Shown: in pieces, positions 56,564 to 64,000 of the stretch
How positions within the stretch are numbered: the stretch's first letter is position 1
Layout: every line of letters begins with the position of its first letter
Notes under the pieces: generated by a model
Database searches by the model: none
Seen by the model: only the letters and a program-made list of their open reading frames with translations
What the model was told of the DNA's origin: nothing
NCBI RefSeq assembly: GCF_003096675.1
Contig: NZ_QEKW01000014.1
Location: 62,001-126,000 of the forward strand
DNA from: Actinomycetospora cinnamomea
Lineage (GTDB): Bacteria; Actinomycetota; Actinomycetes; Mycobacteriales; Pseudonocardiaceae
Direction of reading: 5' to 3'
DNA length: 64,000 nucleotides
Program-made: the position numbers and the translations under genes

Positions 56564-58285
56564 TCAGCTCCTGAGGGTCGGGGTCGGGGTCGGGGTCGTG
56601 TCGGGCAGGCGGTCGATCACCGCGTCCACGTCGGTCCCGCGGGGCAGCGTGCCGAACGCCTGGCCGTGGTCGCCGGCCACCCGCGACCCGACGTACGCGT
56701 CGGCCACCGCCGACGGGGCGTGGCGCACCAGCAGCGCGCCGGTCAGCAGCACCGCCATGCGCTCGGCGAGCCGGCGCGCGCCCCGCTCGTCCGGGGCGGC
56801 GAGCTCGGGCTCGAGGTCCTTGTAGCCGGCGTCCACGCGGTCGTCGACGCCGAGCACCTCGTCGCGGTAGGCCTCCAGCGCCGCGGGCTCGCGGGCGAGG
56901 ACCCGCAGCAGGTCCAGGGCGTTGACGTTGCCCGAGCCCTCCCAGATCGAGTTGAGCGGCGACTCGCGGAACAGCCGCGGCATCCCCGACTCCTCGACGT
57001 AGCCGTTGCCGCCGAGGCACTCCAGCGCCTCGCCGACCACCGCCGTCTGGCGCTTGCAGATCCAGTACTTGCCCAGCGTGACGCCGATGCGCCGGAACGC
57101 GGCCTCGCGCTGGTCGTGCCCCGCCCGGTCCTGCGCCCCGGCCAGGCGCATCGCCAGCGTCACCGCGGCCTCGGACTCGCAGGCGAGGTCGGCGAGCACC
57201 TCGCGCATCAGCGGCTGGTCGACGAGCGTGCGCCCGAACGCGGCGCGGTGTCGGGTGTGGTGGGCTGCGCGCGACACCGCCGCCCGCATGCCCGCCGCCG
57301 AGCCCAGCGTGTTGTCCAGCCGGGTACAGGCGACCATCTCGATGATCGTGCGCACCCCGCGGCCCTCGTCGCCGACCCGCCAGGCGACGGTGTCGTCGAA
57401 CTCCGGCTCCGACGAGGCGTTCGACCGGTTGCCGAGCTTGTCCTTGAGTCGCTGGATGCGGAACGTGTTGCGCGTGCCGTCCGGGAGGATCCGCGGCACG
57501 AGGAAGCACGTCAGCCCGGCTCCGCCGCCCGCACCCGTCGCCCCGCCGCCCGCACCCGTCGCTCCGCTCGCCCCGCCGCCCGCACCCGTTGCTCCGCTCG
57601 CCCCGTCGGCCTGCGCGAGCACCAGGAACAGGTCGCACATCGGCGCGCTGGTGAACCACTTGTGCCCGGTGAGGCGGTAGACCTCGCCGTCGGGGCGGGC
57701 GACCGTGGTGTTGGCGCGGACGTCCGACCCGCCCTGCTTCTCGGTCATGCCCATCCCCGCGAGCAGGCCGCGCTTCTCCGCGGGCGGACGGAGCCCGGGG
57801 TCGTGCACGCGGCTGGTCAGGCCGGGGCCGTAGGTGGCGAGCAGCTCGGGGGCGGCGCGCAGGGCGGGCAGAACCGCGTAGGTCATCGAGATCGGGCAGC
57901 CGTGGCCGGCCTCGAGCTGCGACCAGGTCAGGAAGCCCGCCGCCCGAGCCACGTGGGCGCCCGGCCGGTCGTCGGCCCACGGGGCGCCGGCGAAGCCGTG
58001 CTCGACGGCGACGCGGGTCAGCTCCTGGTAGGCCGGGTCGTAGTCGACCTCGTCGACGCGGTGCCCGACCCGGTCGTGGGTGCGCAGCCGGGGCTCGTGG
58101 CGGTGCGCGGCGTCGGCCCACTCCTGCGCGGTCGCCGAGCCCGCCAGCCGGCCCACGGCGTGCAGCTCGTCGCGGGCCCAGCCCGCACCCTCGCGCTCGA
58201 GCGCCTCGAGCAGCGGGGGGTCGGCGGCCACGTCGTGGCCGACGAGGTCGGGGACCTGGTTGATCACCTCATGGGTCGGGGGCAC
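56564..58285 (-). CDS. aidB: AidB-like acyl-CoA dehydrogenase
   Basis: 573 residues, long like AidB. Features are THDRVGHRVDEVDYDPAY, GHGCPISMTYAVLPALR, GMGMTEKQGGSDVRANTT, GHKWFTSAPMCDLFLVLAQ, GGNGYVEESGMPRLFRESPL and NSIWEGSGNVNALDLLRV. In place of a short loop after LAQADGAS there is a low-complexity Gly/Ala/Ser/Thr insert of about 27 residues encoded by a 30-bp-type repeat, and the C-terminus ends TPTPTPT. E. coli AidB binds DNA and protects against alkylation; its reaction in Actinobacteria is unknown. ATG 58285 overlaps the broken Crp-type gene. Confidence 0.85.
   Translation of the reverse strand: MPPTHEVINQVPDLVGHDVAADPPLLEALEREGAGWARDELHAVGRLAGSATAQEWADAAHRHEPRLRTHDRVGHRVDEVDYDPAYQELTRVAVEHGFAGAPWADDRPGAHVARAAGFLTWSQLEAGHGCPISMTYAVLPALRAAPELLATYGPGLTSRVHDPGLRPPAEKRGLLAGMGMTEKQGGSDVRANTTVARPDGEVYRLTGHKWFTSAPMCDLFLVLAQADGASGATGAGGGASGATGAGGGATGAGGGAGLTCFLVPRILPDGTRNTFRIQRLKDKLGNRSNASSEPEFDDTVAWRVGDEGRGVRTIIEMVACTRLDNTLGSAAGMRAAVSRAAHHTRHRAAFGRTLVDQPLMREVLADLACESEAAVTLAMRLAGAQDRAGHDQREAAFRRIGVTLGKYWICKRQTAVVGEALECLGGNGYVEESGMPRLFRESPLNSIWEGSGNVNALDLLRVLAREPAALEAYRDEVLGVDDRVDAGYKDLEPELAAPDERGARRLAERMAVLLTGALLVRHAPSAVADAYVGSRVAGDHGQAFGTLPRGTDVDAVIDRLPDTTPTPTPTLRS
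57527..57606. repeat. In-frame repeat inside aidB
   Basis: Three imperfect copies of a unit near GCCCGCACCCGTCGCTCCGC-TCGCCCCGCC (the first shorter), coding G-A-T-G-A-G-G-G-A-S on the minus strand. It enlarges a surface loop and should vary between strains. Confidence 0.65.
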
Positions 58286-59030
58286 GCGCGGATCCGACCA
58301 CGCCGCGCGCCCGGGAGCCAGGCCCGGGGGCCGGTCCGCCGCGCGCCAGCGCGACGAGGGCGGCGCGGTCGCGCACCTCGTACTCGCCTCGGCCGATGGG
58401 CGCGACGATGCCGCGCTGGGTCAGGGTGGCCAGGGCCTGGTTCACCGACTGGCGCGCCGCGCCGAGCCGGCTCGCGAGCTCCGCCTGCCGCGGCGTCACC
58501 ACCACCAGGCCGGAGTCGTCGCGCTGCGCGGTGAGCAGGTACTTGGCCACGCGGCGCATCACCGGCAGCGAGCCCAGGTCGGTCATCTGCTCGGTGAAGG
58601 CCTGCAGGCGCTCCGGCGATGTGACGCGCGATCGCGATGCCCAGTCCGCGGTCGGTCTCGAGCATCCGGGGCAGCAGCGAGGCCGGGACGCGCAGCACCC
58701 TCGGTGCTCTCGGCGAGCCCGCGCATCGTCGCGAATTACGGGATGTCGGCCACGACGTTCTCGAGGCACAGGCTGTCGTGGCGGCGGTCGGTGACGAAGT
58801 AGAGCATCGACTCGGGGTCGGCCGGCTCGCCCCGCCAGGCCCCGACCCGGCCGCGCAGCAGCACGTAGAACGCGTCGGGAGCGTCCCCCGAGCGGTACAG
58901 CACGCCGTCGCGGGCGAGCGTCACGATCGAGCAGGCGCGGGCGACGGCGTCGCCGTGGGCGGGCGGCAGACGCCGGAACCACTCGATCTCGCCGAGCTGC
59001 TCGACGGTCGGCCGCCCGGATGCGGAGCCT
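58269..59030 (-). pseudogene. Crp/Fnr-family regulator, broken
   Basis: Three reading frames together rebuild one protein. The cNMP-binding part (LYRSGDAPDAFYVLLRGRVG, then ESMLYFVTDRRHDSLCLENV) ends at TAA 58736-58738 after VADIP; a Tyr codon (TAC) would restore it. The frame resumes as FATMRGLAESTE, then needs a 1-base shift near 58703 to read VLRVPASLLPRMLETDRG, and another near 58620 to read PERLQAFTEQMTDLGSLPVM and the Crp HTH (AELASRLGAARQSVNQALATL). The start codon is also unclear. Either a decayed gene or errors in the assembly. AidB follows. Confidence 0.75.
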
Positions 59031-59124
59031 AACGATCGTCGATCACCCCTGCCGGTCGGCCTTGTCCCTCGCGGGGATGGGCGTGCACCGTGGGCCGCGT
59101 CACGATGATCTCGAGGAGGAGCTC

Positions 59125-60087
59125 ATGGCCGACGTGCCGTCGATGCGGGAACTGCTGGGCGACGACCCTCCCCAGAACTGGGGCAAGTGGGGCTCCGACG
59201 ACGAGGTCGGCGCGTTGAACTACCTCGACGCGGCCCAGGTCCTGCGCGGGGTGGGCAGCGTGCGCGACGGTCAGGTCTTCACGCTGCAGTGCCCGATGGG
59301 CCACCCGCACGGCGACCCCGTCTTCCCGGGCCGGGAGGGCATCAAGCGCGAGATGGTGTGGGACCAGGAGCTCTTCGAGTCCGGGCAGGGCCCGAGCTTC
59401 CCCGGCGGCATCCGCGCCACCGACGACAAGGCCGAGATCTTTCTGCAGGGCTCGTCGCAGTACGACGCGCTCGGTCACGCCTGGTACGACGACACGCTCT
59501 GGAACGGGCGTTCCGCCGACACCACCAACGGTGGCGGCATGAGCTGGGCGTCGATCCTGCCGATCGCCGAGCGGGGCGTCGCCGGCCGCGGCGTCCTCAT
59601 CGACATGGCGCGCCACCGCGGCAAGGACTGGCTGGACAAGGGCGAGACGTTCACCCACGCCGACCTCGAGGACGCCGCGGCGGCGCAGGGCGTGACCATC
59701 GAGGACCGGGACGTCATCTGCATCCGCACCGGCTTCCTGAAGTACTTCTACTCGGTCTCCCACGAGGAGTTCTACGACGGCTTCGTCGAGCCGGGCCTGA
59801 CCTACTCGCGCGAGCTCGTCGAGTGGTTCCAGCGCAAGGAGATCCCCAACCTGGTCACGGACACCATCGCCAACGAGGTGACCGCCGACCCCGGGAGCGG
59901 GGTGCTGCTGCCGCTGCACGCCTCGCTGCTGCGCAACCTCGGGGTCAGCCTCGCGGAGATCATCTGGCTGGACGACCTCGCCGAGGCGTGCGCCGCCGAC
60001 GGGCGCTGGGACTTCCTCTACACGGCCGCGCCGCTGAAGATCCACGAGGCGACGGGCTCGCCGGTCAACCCCGTGGTGATCCGCTGA
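59125..60087 (+). CDS. Cyclase-family protein (kynurenine formamidase-like)
   Basis: 320 residues from ATG 59125 (GAGGAGGAG upstream). Signature of the cyclase/KynB-like fold: SSQYDALGHAWYDDTLWNG for metal His/Asp residues, ITRTGF-like sequence (CIRTGFLKYF) and VTDTIANEVTADP in place of the second metal site. Members hydrolyse amides or lactones using Mn or Zn. Its stop overlaps the ATG of the AMP ligase, so they form an operon. A ring-opening hydrolase plus CoA ligase suggests breakdown of a cyclic compound. Confidence 0.78.
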   Translation: MADVPSMRELLGDDPPQNWGKWGSDDEVGALNYLDAAQVLRGVGSVRDGQVFTLQCPMGHPHGDPVFPGREGIKREMVWDQELFESGQGPSFPGGIRATDDKAEIFLQGSSQYDALGHAWYDDTLWNGRSADTTNGGGMSWASILPIAERGVAGRGVLIDMARHRGKDWLDKGETFTHADLEDAAAAQGVTIEDRDVICIRTGFLKYFYSVSHEEFYDGFVEPGLTYSRELVEWFQRKEIPNLVTDTIANEVTADPGSGVLLPLHASLLRNLGVSLAEIIWLDDLAEACAADGRWDFLYTAAPLKIHEATGSPVNPVVIR

Positions 60088-61751
60088 TGGGCGTGTACGA
60101 CGAGCGCCCCTGGCTGGCGCGTTACCCCGAGGGCCAGGCCCACGACATCGAGCCCGAGTTCCCCAGCGGCCTGGCGATGTTCGCCGACGCGCTGCGGCGG
60201 GCCCCGGACACCGAGATCGTCCGGTACTTCGACGGGACGATCACGCTCGCCGAGCTCGACCGGCTCTCCGACCGCTTCGCCGTCGCGCTGGCCGACCGCG
60301 GCTTCGAGCGCGGTCACCGCCTCGCGACCTACCTGCAGAACATCCCGCAGGTGCTCATCGCGGTGATCGGCACGTGGAAGGCCGGCGGCATCGTCGTCTC
60401 GATCAACCCGATGAGCCGCACCCGGGAGCTGACGACGCTGCTCTCCGACTGCGAGGCCACCGCGCTGCTCGCCGAGGAGGACCTGTTCGGGCAGGTGGCG
60501 CGCGAGGTCGTGCCGACGATCCCGTCGCTGCGGATCGCGTGGACGACCTCGCCGCTGGAGTACCAGACACGCCACGACCCGCGCCTGTTCGCCGGCGTGG
60601 AGCGGGTGCGCCACGACGGCACCGAGGACCTGTCCGAGGTGCTGGACTCGGTCGGCGACCGCACGCCCGAGCCCGTCGAGCTGGGCGGAGACGACGTCGC
60701 GTTCCTCGGCTACACCTCGGGCACCACCGGCCCGCCCAAGGGCGCCATGAACACCCATCGCAACGTGGTGTTCAACGCGCAGACCTACCGCGACTGGGTG
60801 GGCCTGACGCCCGAGGACTCGGTGCTCGGCGTGGCGCCGCTGTTCCACATCACGGGCGTCGTCGCCCACACGGCGGTCTGCCTGCTCGTGCCCATGCCGC
60901 TGGTGCTGGCCTACCGCTTCGAGCCGAACGTGCTGCTCGACGCGATCCGCGAGCACCGCCCGACGTTCACCGCCGGGTCGATCACCGTGTTCATCGCGCT
61001 GATGAACACCGAGGGCGCGACGAAGGATGACCTGTCGTCACTGACGAAGATCTTCTCCGGCGGCGCGCCGATCCCGCCGTCGACGGTGAAGGCGTTCGCC
61101 GACCAGTTCGGGACCTACATCCACAACATCTACGGGCTCACCGAGACCACCTCGCCGTCGCACGGCGTGCCGCTCGGGGGCCGGGCGCCCGTGGACGAGG
61201 CGTCCGGAGCCCTGTCCGTGGGCGTGCCGATCTTCTCGACCGTCGTGCGGATCGCGCGCGACGACGGCAGCGACGCCGACGTCGGCGAGATCGGGGAGAT
61301 CGTGACCCGCGGGCCGCAGGTGGTGCCGGGCTACTGGAACAAGCCCGAGGAGACCGAGAACGCGCTGCGCGCCCCGGACGGGTCGGTCGAGCTGAAGACC
61401 GGCGACGTCGGCTACATGGACGCCGAGGGCTGGTTCTACGTCGTCGACCGCAAGAAGGACCAGATCAACGCCGGCGGCTACAAGGTCTGGCCCCGCGAGG
61501 TCGAGGACGTGCTCTACGAGCACCCCGCGGTCCGCGAGGCGGCGGTGGTGGGCGTGCCCGACGAGTACCGCGGCGAGACGGTCAAGGCGTTCGTGTCCGT
61601 GCGTCCTGGACAGAGCGTCGACCCCGAGGAGCTCATCGCGTTCTGCCGGGACCGGATGTCGGCGTACAAGTACCCGCGCCAGGTCGAGCTGCTCGACGAG
61701 ATCCCGAAGACCGTCACGGGGAAGCTGCTGCGGCGGGCCCTGCGGTCGTAG
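60087..61751 (+). CDS. Acyl/aryl-CoA ligase (AMP-forming)
   Basis: 554 residues. Motifs are FLGYTSGTTGPPKGAMNTHRN (P-loop region), APLFHITGVVAHTAV, IYGLTETTSPSH, GDVGYMDAEGWFYVVDRKKD and the final PKTVTGKLLRRALRS with the catalytic Lys. Class I adenylating enzyme similar to medium-chain and 4-coumarate-type ligases. The start overlaps the stop of the cyclase gene (TGATG). It likely activates the acid produced by that hydrolase. Chain specificity unknown. Confidence 0.87.
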   Translation: MGVYDERPWLARYPEGQAHDIEPEFPSGLAMFADALRRAPDTEIVRYFDGTITLAELDRLSDRFAVALADRGFERGHRLATYLQNIPQVLIAVIGTWKAGGIVVSINPMSRTRELTTLLSDCEATALLAEEDLFGQVAREVVPTIPSLRIAWTTSPLEYQTRHDPRLFAGVERVRHDGTEDLSEVLDSVGDRTPEPVELGGDDVAFLGYTSGTTGPPKGAMNTHRNVVFNAQTYRDWVGLTPEDSVLGVAPLFHITGVVAHTAVCLLVPMPLVLAYRFEPNVLLDAIREHRPTFTAGSITVFIALMNTEGATKDDLSSLTKIFSGGAPIPPSTVKAFADQFGTYIHNIYGLTETTSPSHGVPLGGRAPVDEASGALSVGVPIFSTVVRIARDDGSDADVGEIGEIVTRGPQVVPGYWNKPEETENALRAPDGSVELKTGDVGYMDAEGWFYVVDRKKDQINAGGYKVWPREVEDVLYEHPAVREAAVVGVPDEYRGETVKAFVSVRPGQSVDPEELIAFCRDRMSAYKYPRQVELLDEIPKTVTGKLLRRALRS

Positions 61752-61806
61752 CACGCCGGTCCCCGGGCCCGCACCACGGCGAGGTCACTGCCCGTCGGCC
61801 ACGATC

Positions 61807-62361
61807 TTGACGATGCTCCGCGCACTCGTGGTCGTGCTGCTCGTCGTCCTCGCGCCGGCGGGGTGCGCCGACGCGCCCGTGACCCCGCCGGCGCCCGACC
61901 CGGCCGCGGTCGACGCCGCGTTCCTGTCGGGGATGATCCCGCACCACGAGCAGGCGCTGGATCTCACCGCGATGGTCGACCATCGGGACGTGTCACCCGG
62001 TCTCGACGCGGTCGCGCTGCGGATCGACCGCGAGCAGGTCGAGGAGATCGGCCAGATGCAGGGGCTGGCCCGGGCGCGCGGGCTACCGGTGACCACCGCA
62101 CCGCACGGCGGGCACGACATGCCCGGGATGGCCGACCGGGCGACCCTCGACCGGCTGCGGACCCTGCAGGGGCCCGCGTTCGAACGGTCGTGGCTCGACA
62201 CGATGATCCGTCACCACGAGGGCGCGCTGGTGATGGCCCACGACTACCTCGCGGTCGGCACCGACGAGACGCTGCGGCGGTTCTCCCGGGTCCTGCTCAC
62301 CTCCCAGTCCCGCGAGATCGCCGTGCTGCAGGAGTTGAGGACTAGCATCGCCAGGCCATGA
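61807..62361 (+). CDS. DUF305 lipoprotein
   Basis: 184 residues. A signal peptide with lipobox LAPAGC (cleavage before Cys at about residue 20) precedes a DUF305 domain. Two metal-like helix motifs, MIPHHEQAL and MIRHHEGAL, flank a His/Met linker (HGGHDMPGM). Such proteins are exported and may bind copper or other metals. TTG 61807 or ATG 61813 starts it. Its stop overlaps the ATG of the HAD-like gene. Confidence 0.83.
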   Translation: MTMLRALVVVLLVVLAPAGCADAPVTPPAPDPAAVDAAFLSGMIPHHEQALDLTAMVDHRDVSPGLDAVALRIDREQVEEIGQMQGLARARGLPVTTAPHGGHDMPGMADRATLDRLRTLQGPAFERSWLDTMIRHHEGALVMAHDYLAVGTDETLRRFSRVLLTSQSREIAVLQELRTSIARP

Positions 62362-62891
62362 CCCCACCGTCGCGGCCCGCGGTGCCGATGCTGTTCGTCG
62401 AGGTCGAGGGCGTCCTGCGCAAGACGCCCGACGACCTCGGCCGCCCGTGGAGGGGTCCGTTCGACATCGAGGTCTTCCCGGACGCCGTCGAGCGCCTGCG
62501 GCTGTGGAAGGGCGCGGGCGGGCGGATCCTCGGGTTCAGCCAGCAGGGCGGGGTCGCGCTGGGGGAGACCGACGAGCAGACGGCCCTGCGCACGCTGTGG
62601 ACGGTGCGCGAGCGCGTGGCCAACCTCCTCGACCACGTCGTGCTCTGCCCCCACCACCCCGACGCGCCGATGCCCGACCACGCGCGCTGCTGGTGCCGCC
62701 TGCCCAAGCCCGGGATGCTCATCGCCGGGCAGCACGAGGTCGCGCTGCGCCAGCAGGAGCACTACCCGATCTGGATGGCGCTGCTCGTGGCCCGCTCACC
62801 CGAGGCGCTGCAGGCGGCGCGGGACCTCGACCTCGACCACCTCGAGGGCGACCGCTGGCGCCGCGACGGGGGCGCGCCGGCGGGCGTGTGA
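62358..62891 (+). CDS. HAD-like phosphatase (GmhB/HisB-N type) with altered nucleophile
   Basis: 177 residues. The zinc loop of GmhB-like enzymes is present: Cys97 and His99 (CPHHPD), Cys111 and Cys113 (CWCRLPKPGM), with Lys116. But the first motif, normally FLDRDGVL, is FVEVEGVL: both catalytic Asp are Glu (15 and 17). This should abolish or strongly reduce phosphoryl transfer. ATG 62358 overlaps the DUF305 stop. Probably a non-catalytic or repurposed HAD. Confidence 0.7.
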   Translation: MTPPSRPAVPMLFVEVEGVLRKTPDDLGRPWRGPFDIEVFPDAVERLRLWKGAGGRILGFSQQGGVALGETDEQTALRTLWTVRERVANLLDHVVLCPHHPDAPMPDHARCWCRLPKPGMLIAGQHEVALRQQEHYPIWMALLVARSPEALQAARDLDLDHLEGDRWRRDGGAPAGV

Positions 62892-63046
62892 GCGCGCAAT
62901 CGTCGTGAACTGCGTATGGCGGGCGGCGGAAACCCGAGCGGACGATCCCCCCGACCGTCGTGGACGCGATCGCCCGGACCCGAAGTGCGGGTGGACGTCG
63001 GCCGCGGGGGCCCGGAGGTCACGACACCTGGAAGGACCGATCAACG

Positions 63047-63421
63047 ATGGGCGAGCAGGGGAAGACCAACATCGTCGCCATGTGGACGGCCACGACTCCG
63101 GAGCAGGTGGACGAGGGCGACCGCATCTTCCGGAGTCATGCCAAGTGGATGGAGGGCCACTCCCGCTCCGGCGACACGGCCCTGCTCTCGTACCGCATCT
63201 CCAAGGGTCCGCGTCTGACGAACCCGCTCGATCCGTCGTCCGAGCGCACCGGTGACACCATCTTCGTCCTCAGCGAGATCTACGAGACCCCTGCCGGCGT
63301 GACCGAGCACTGGCGCCTCGCCACCGAGACATGGGAGGACTTCCCCGCGTTCCTGGACTGGAGCAGGGACTGCGGCATCTCGACCCTCCACAGCGGCACC
63401 GTCGAGCACGCCCTGTGGTGA
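63047..63421 (+). CDS. DUF3303-like small protein
   Basis: 124 residues from ATG 63047 (GGAAGGA upstream). Pattern TNIVAMWTATTPEQVDEGDR, IFVLSEIYETPAGVTEHWRL and TWEDFPAFLDWSRD resembles the DUF3303 ferredoxin-like fold. Probably soluble; function unknown. Assignment from pattern memory, so moderate. A family C palindrome follows 67 bp after its stop, before a convergent gene. Confidence 0.6.
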   Translation: MGEQGKTNIVAMWTATTPEQVDEGDRIFRSHAKWMEGHSRSGDTALLSYRISKGPRLTNPLDPSSERTGDTIFVLSEIYETPAGVTEHWRLATETWEDFPAFLDWSRDCGISTLHSGTVEHALW

Positions 63422-63487
63422 GAGCCGCCGGCGCGGCGACGGGCCCGGGGGTGGTGACGCGGGCGCCCGGGCACGGGGTGACGCCGC

Positions 63488-63536
63488 AGCGAGGGGCGCC
63501 CCGGCTGCGTGGCACGCAGCAAGGGTGACCCTCGCT
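63488..63536. repeat. 49-bp palindromic repeat, family C, copy 3
   Basis: AGCGAGGGGCGCC, centre GCTGCGTGGCACGCAGC, end GGTGACCCTCGCT. It lies between convergent genes (stops at 63421 and 63548). Same length and centre as the copies at 17086 and 25314. Confidence 0.75.
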
Positions 63537-63547
63537 CCGCCCAGCCC

Positions 63548-64000
63548 TCAGGACGTGAAGCGCTGCTCCAGCTCGCGGATCTCCGCCAGCCCCTCGCGGT
63601 CGGCGAAGGCGTCGAGGCCCCCGATCTCGTCGAGCACCCCAGCCGGGGTGCCGTCGGCGCGCAGGCGGGCGAGCACCGAGCGCATGGCCGTGTCGGCGGC
63701 CAGCAACGTGGAGACCGGGAACAGGACGAGCGCGAAGCCCATCTCCGCGAGGCGGTCGAGCGAGAGCGGGGGCGTCCGGCCGCCCTCCGCCCAGTTGAAG
63801 AGCAGCGTGTGGCCGGAGAGCTCCTTCGCGACGGTCTCGATGGCCTCCTCCGAGGTCGGTGCCTCGACGAAGAGGACGTCGGCGCCGGCGTCGGCGAAGC
63901 GGCGCGCCCGCTCGATCGCGGCGTCGAGGCCCTCGACGGCGGCGACGTCGGTGCGGGCGATGATCACCATGTCGTCGGCGCGCGCCGCCACGGCCGCGCG
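63548..64000 (-). CDS. PEP mutase / isocitrate lyase-family protein (C-terminal part)
   Basis: The last 150 residues are in the window; the rest lies beyond the right edge. Motifs ARTDVAAVEGLDAAIERARR, DAGADVLFVEAPTSEEAIET and LLFNWAEGGRTPPLSLDRLA are typical of the oxaloacetase/methylisocitrate lyase/carboxy-PEP mutase group. The Arg-Thr-Asp segment binds metal. The catalytic Cys region of PrpB is not visible, so the activity cannot be settled. Convergent with the DUF3303-like gene. Confidence 0.83.
   Translation of the reverse strand, partial: RAAVAARADDMVIIARTDVAAVEGLDAAIERARRFADAGADVLFVEAPTSEEAIETVAKELSGHTLLFNWAEGGRTPPLSLDRLAEMGFALVLFPVSTLLAADTAMRSVLARLRADGTPAGVLDEIGGLDAFADREGLAEIRELEQRFTS

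Overview
This window is GC-rich DNA with short spacers, frequent GTG starts, start/stop overlaps of the ATGA and GTGA type, and strong AGGAGG ribosome binding sites. The gene content (LLM/F420-type oxidoreductase, several TetR regulators, many acyl-CoA enzymes, a SCO6745-like protein, a hibernation factor with a doubled C-terminal domain) points to an actinobacterium. My best guess is the Pseudonocardiales (Pseudonocardia or Actinomycetospora type). That placement is inferred from gene content, not from a phylogenetic marker. One tRNA with a CAU anticodon is present; there is no rRNA, CRISPR array, phage or transposase.

Layout: (1) 1-3.1 kb: an SbcCD-like exonuclease pair and a PhoD-type phosphatase. 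(2) 3.2-5.9 kb: small unknown genes, the tRNA and a cupin. (3) 5.9-13.5 kb: a leftward catabolic operon (acyl-CoA dehydrogenase, carboxyltransferase beta, short-chain acyl-CoA synthetase, MaoC hydratase, CitE-like lyase, LLM oxidoreductase) with a divergent TetR and a palindromic operator. It resembles the mycobacterial leucine-degradation cluster Rv2498c-Rv2506. (4) 13.5-21.1 kb: a second acyl-CoA region with enoyl-CoA hydratases, an ACAD plus kinase pair resembling split ACAD10/11, an SDR, a CoA-transferase and a TetR regulator, with three matching operator-like sites. (5) 21-27 kb: an EamA transporter, a flavin monooxygenase, a ribosome hibernation factor, an aldo/keto reductase and a GNAT. 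(6) 27.2-32.3 kb: an aerobic benzoyl-CoA (box) operon, boxC-boxB-benzoate CoA ligase. (7) 32-46 kb: mixed metabolism, including TetR-P450, a GlcD-like oxidase, a 2Fe-2S ferredoxin, a polyol-type dehydrogenase, a disulfide oxidoreductase and membrane proteins. (8) 46.5-49.8 kb: a selenocysteine formate dehydrogenase with an in-frame TGA and a SECIS hairpin. (9) 52.3-55.4 kb: a three-gene operon of PAS/GAF/SpoIIE phosphatase, a CarH-like cobalamin-binding protein and a STAS anti-anti-sigma factor. (10) 55.5-64 kb: hydrolase, AidB, a broken Crp-type regulator, cyclase plus CoA ligase, a DUF305 lipoprotein and a partial PEP-mutase-type lyase.

The most interesting module is the phosphatase / B12-binding / STAS operon. 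It looks like a partner-switching sigma-factor control device whose input could be cobalamin, possibly light through adenosylcobalamin. The second striking layer is non-coding: several families of long, nearly perfect palindromes. One is a 60-bp perfect palindrome running exactly from stop codon to stop codon of two convergent genes. Another, a 49-bp family, has a copy read in frame as the linker of a fused kinase-DUF6285 protein.

Metabolically the window is a catabolic island for aromatic acids and for branched or hydroxylated short-chain acids, all passing through CoA thioesters. Expected partners are missing: BoxA, the biotin carboxylase subunit, the formate dehydrogenase iron-sulfur subunit and the anti-sigma kinase. 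They must lie elsewhere or be replaced.
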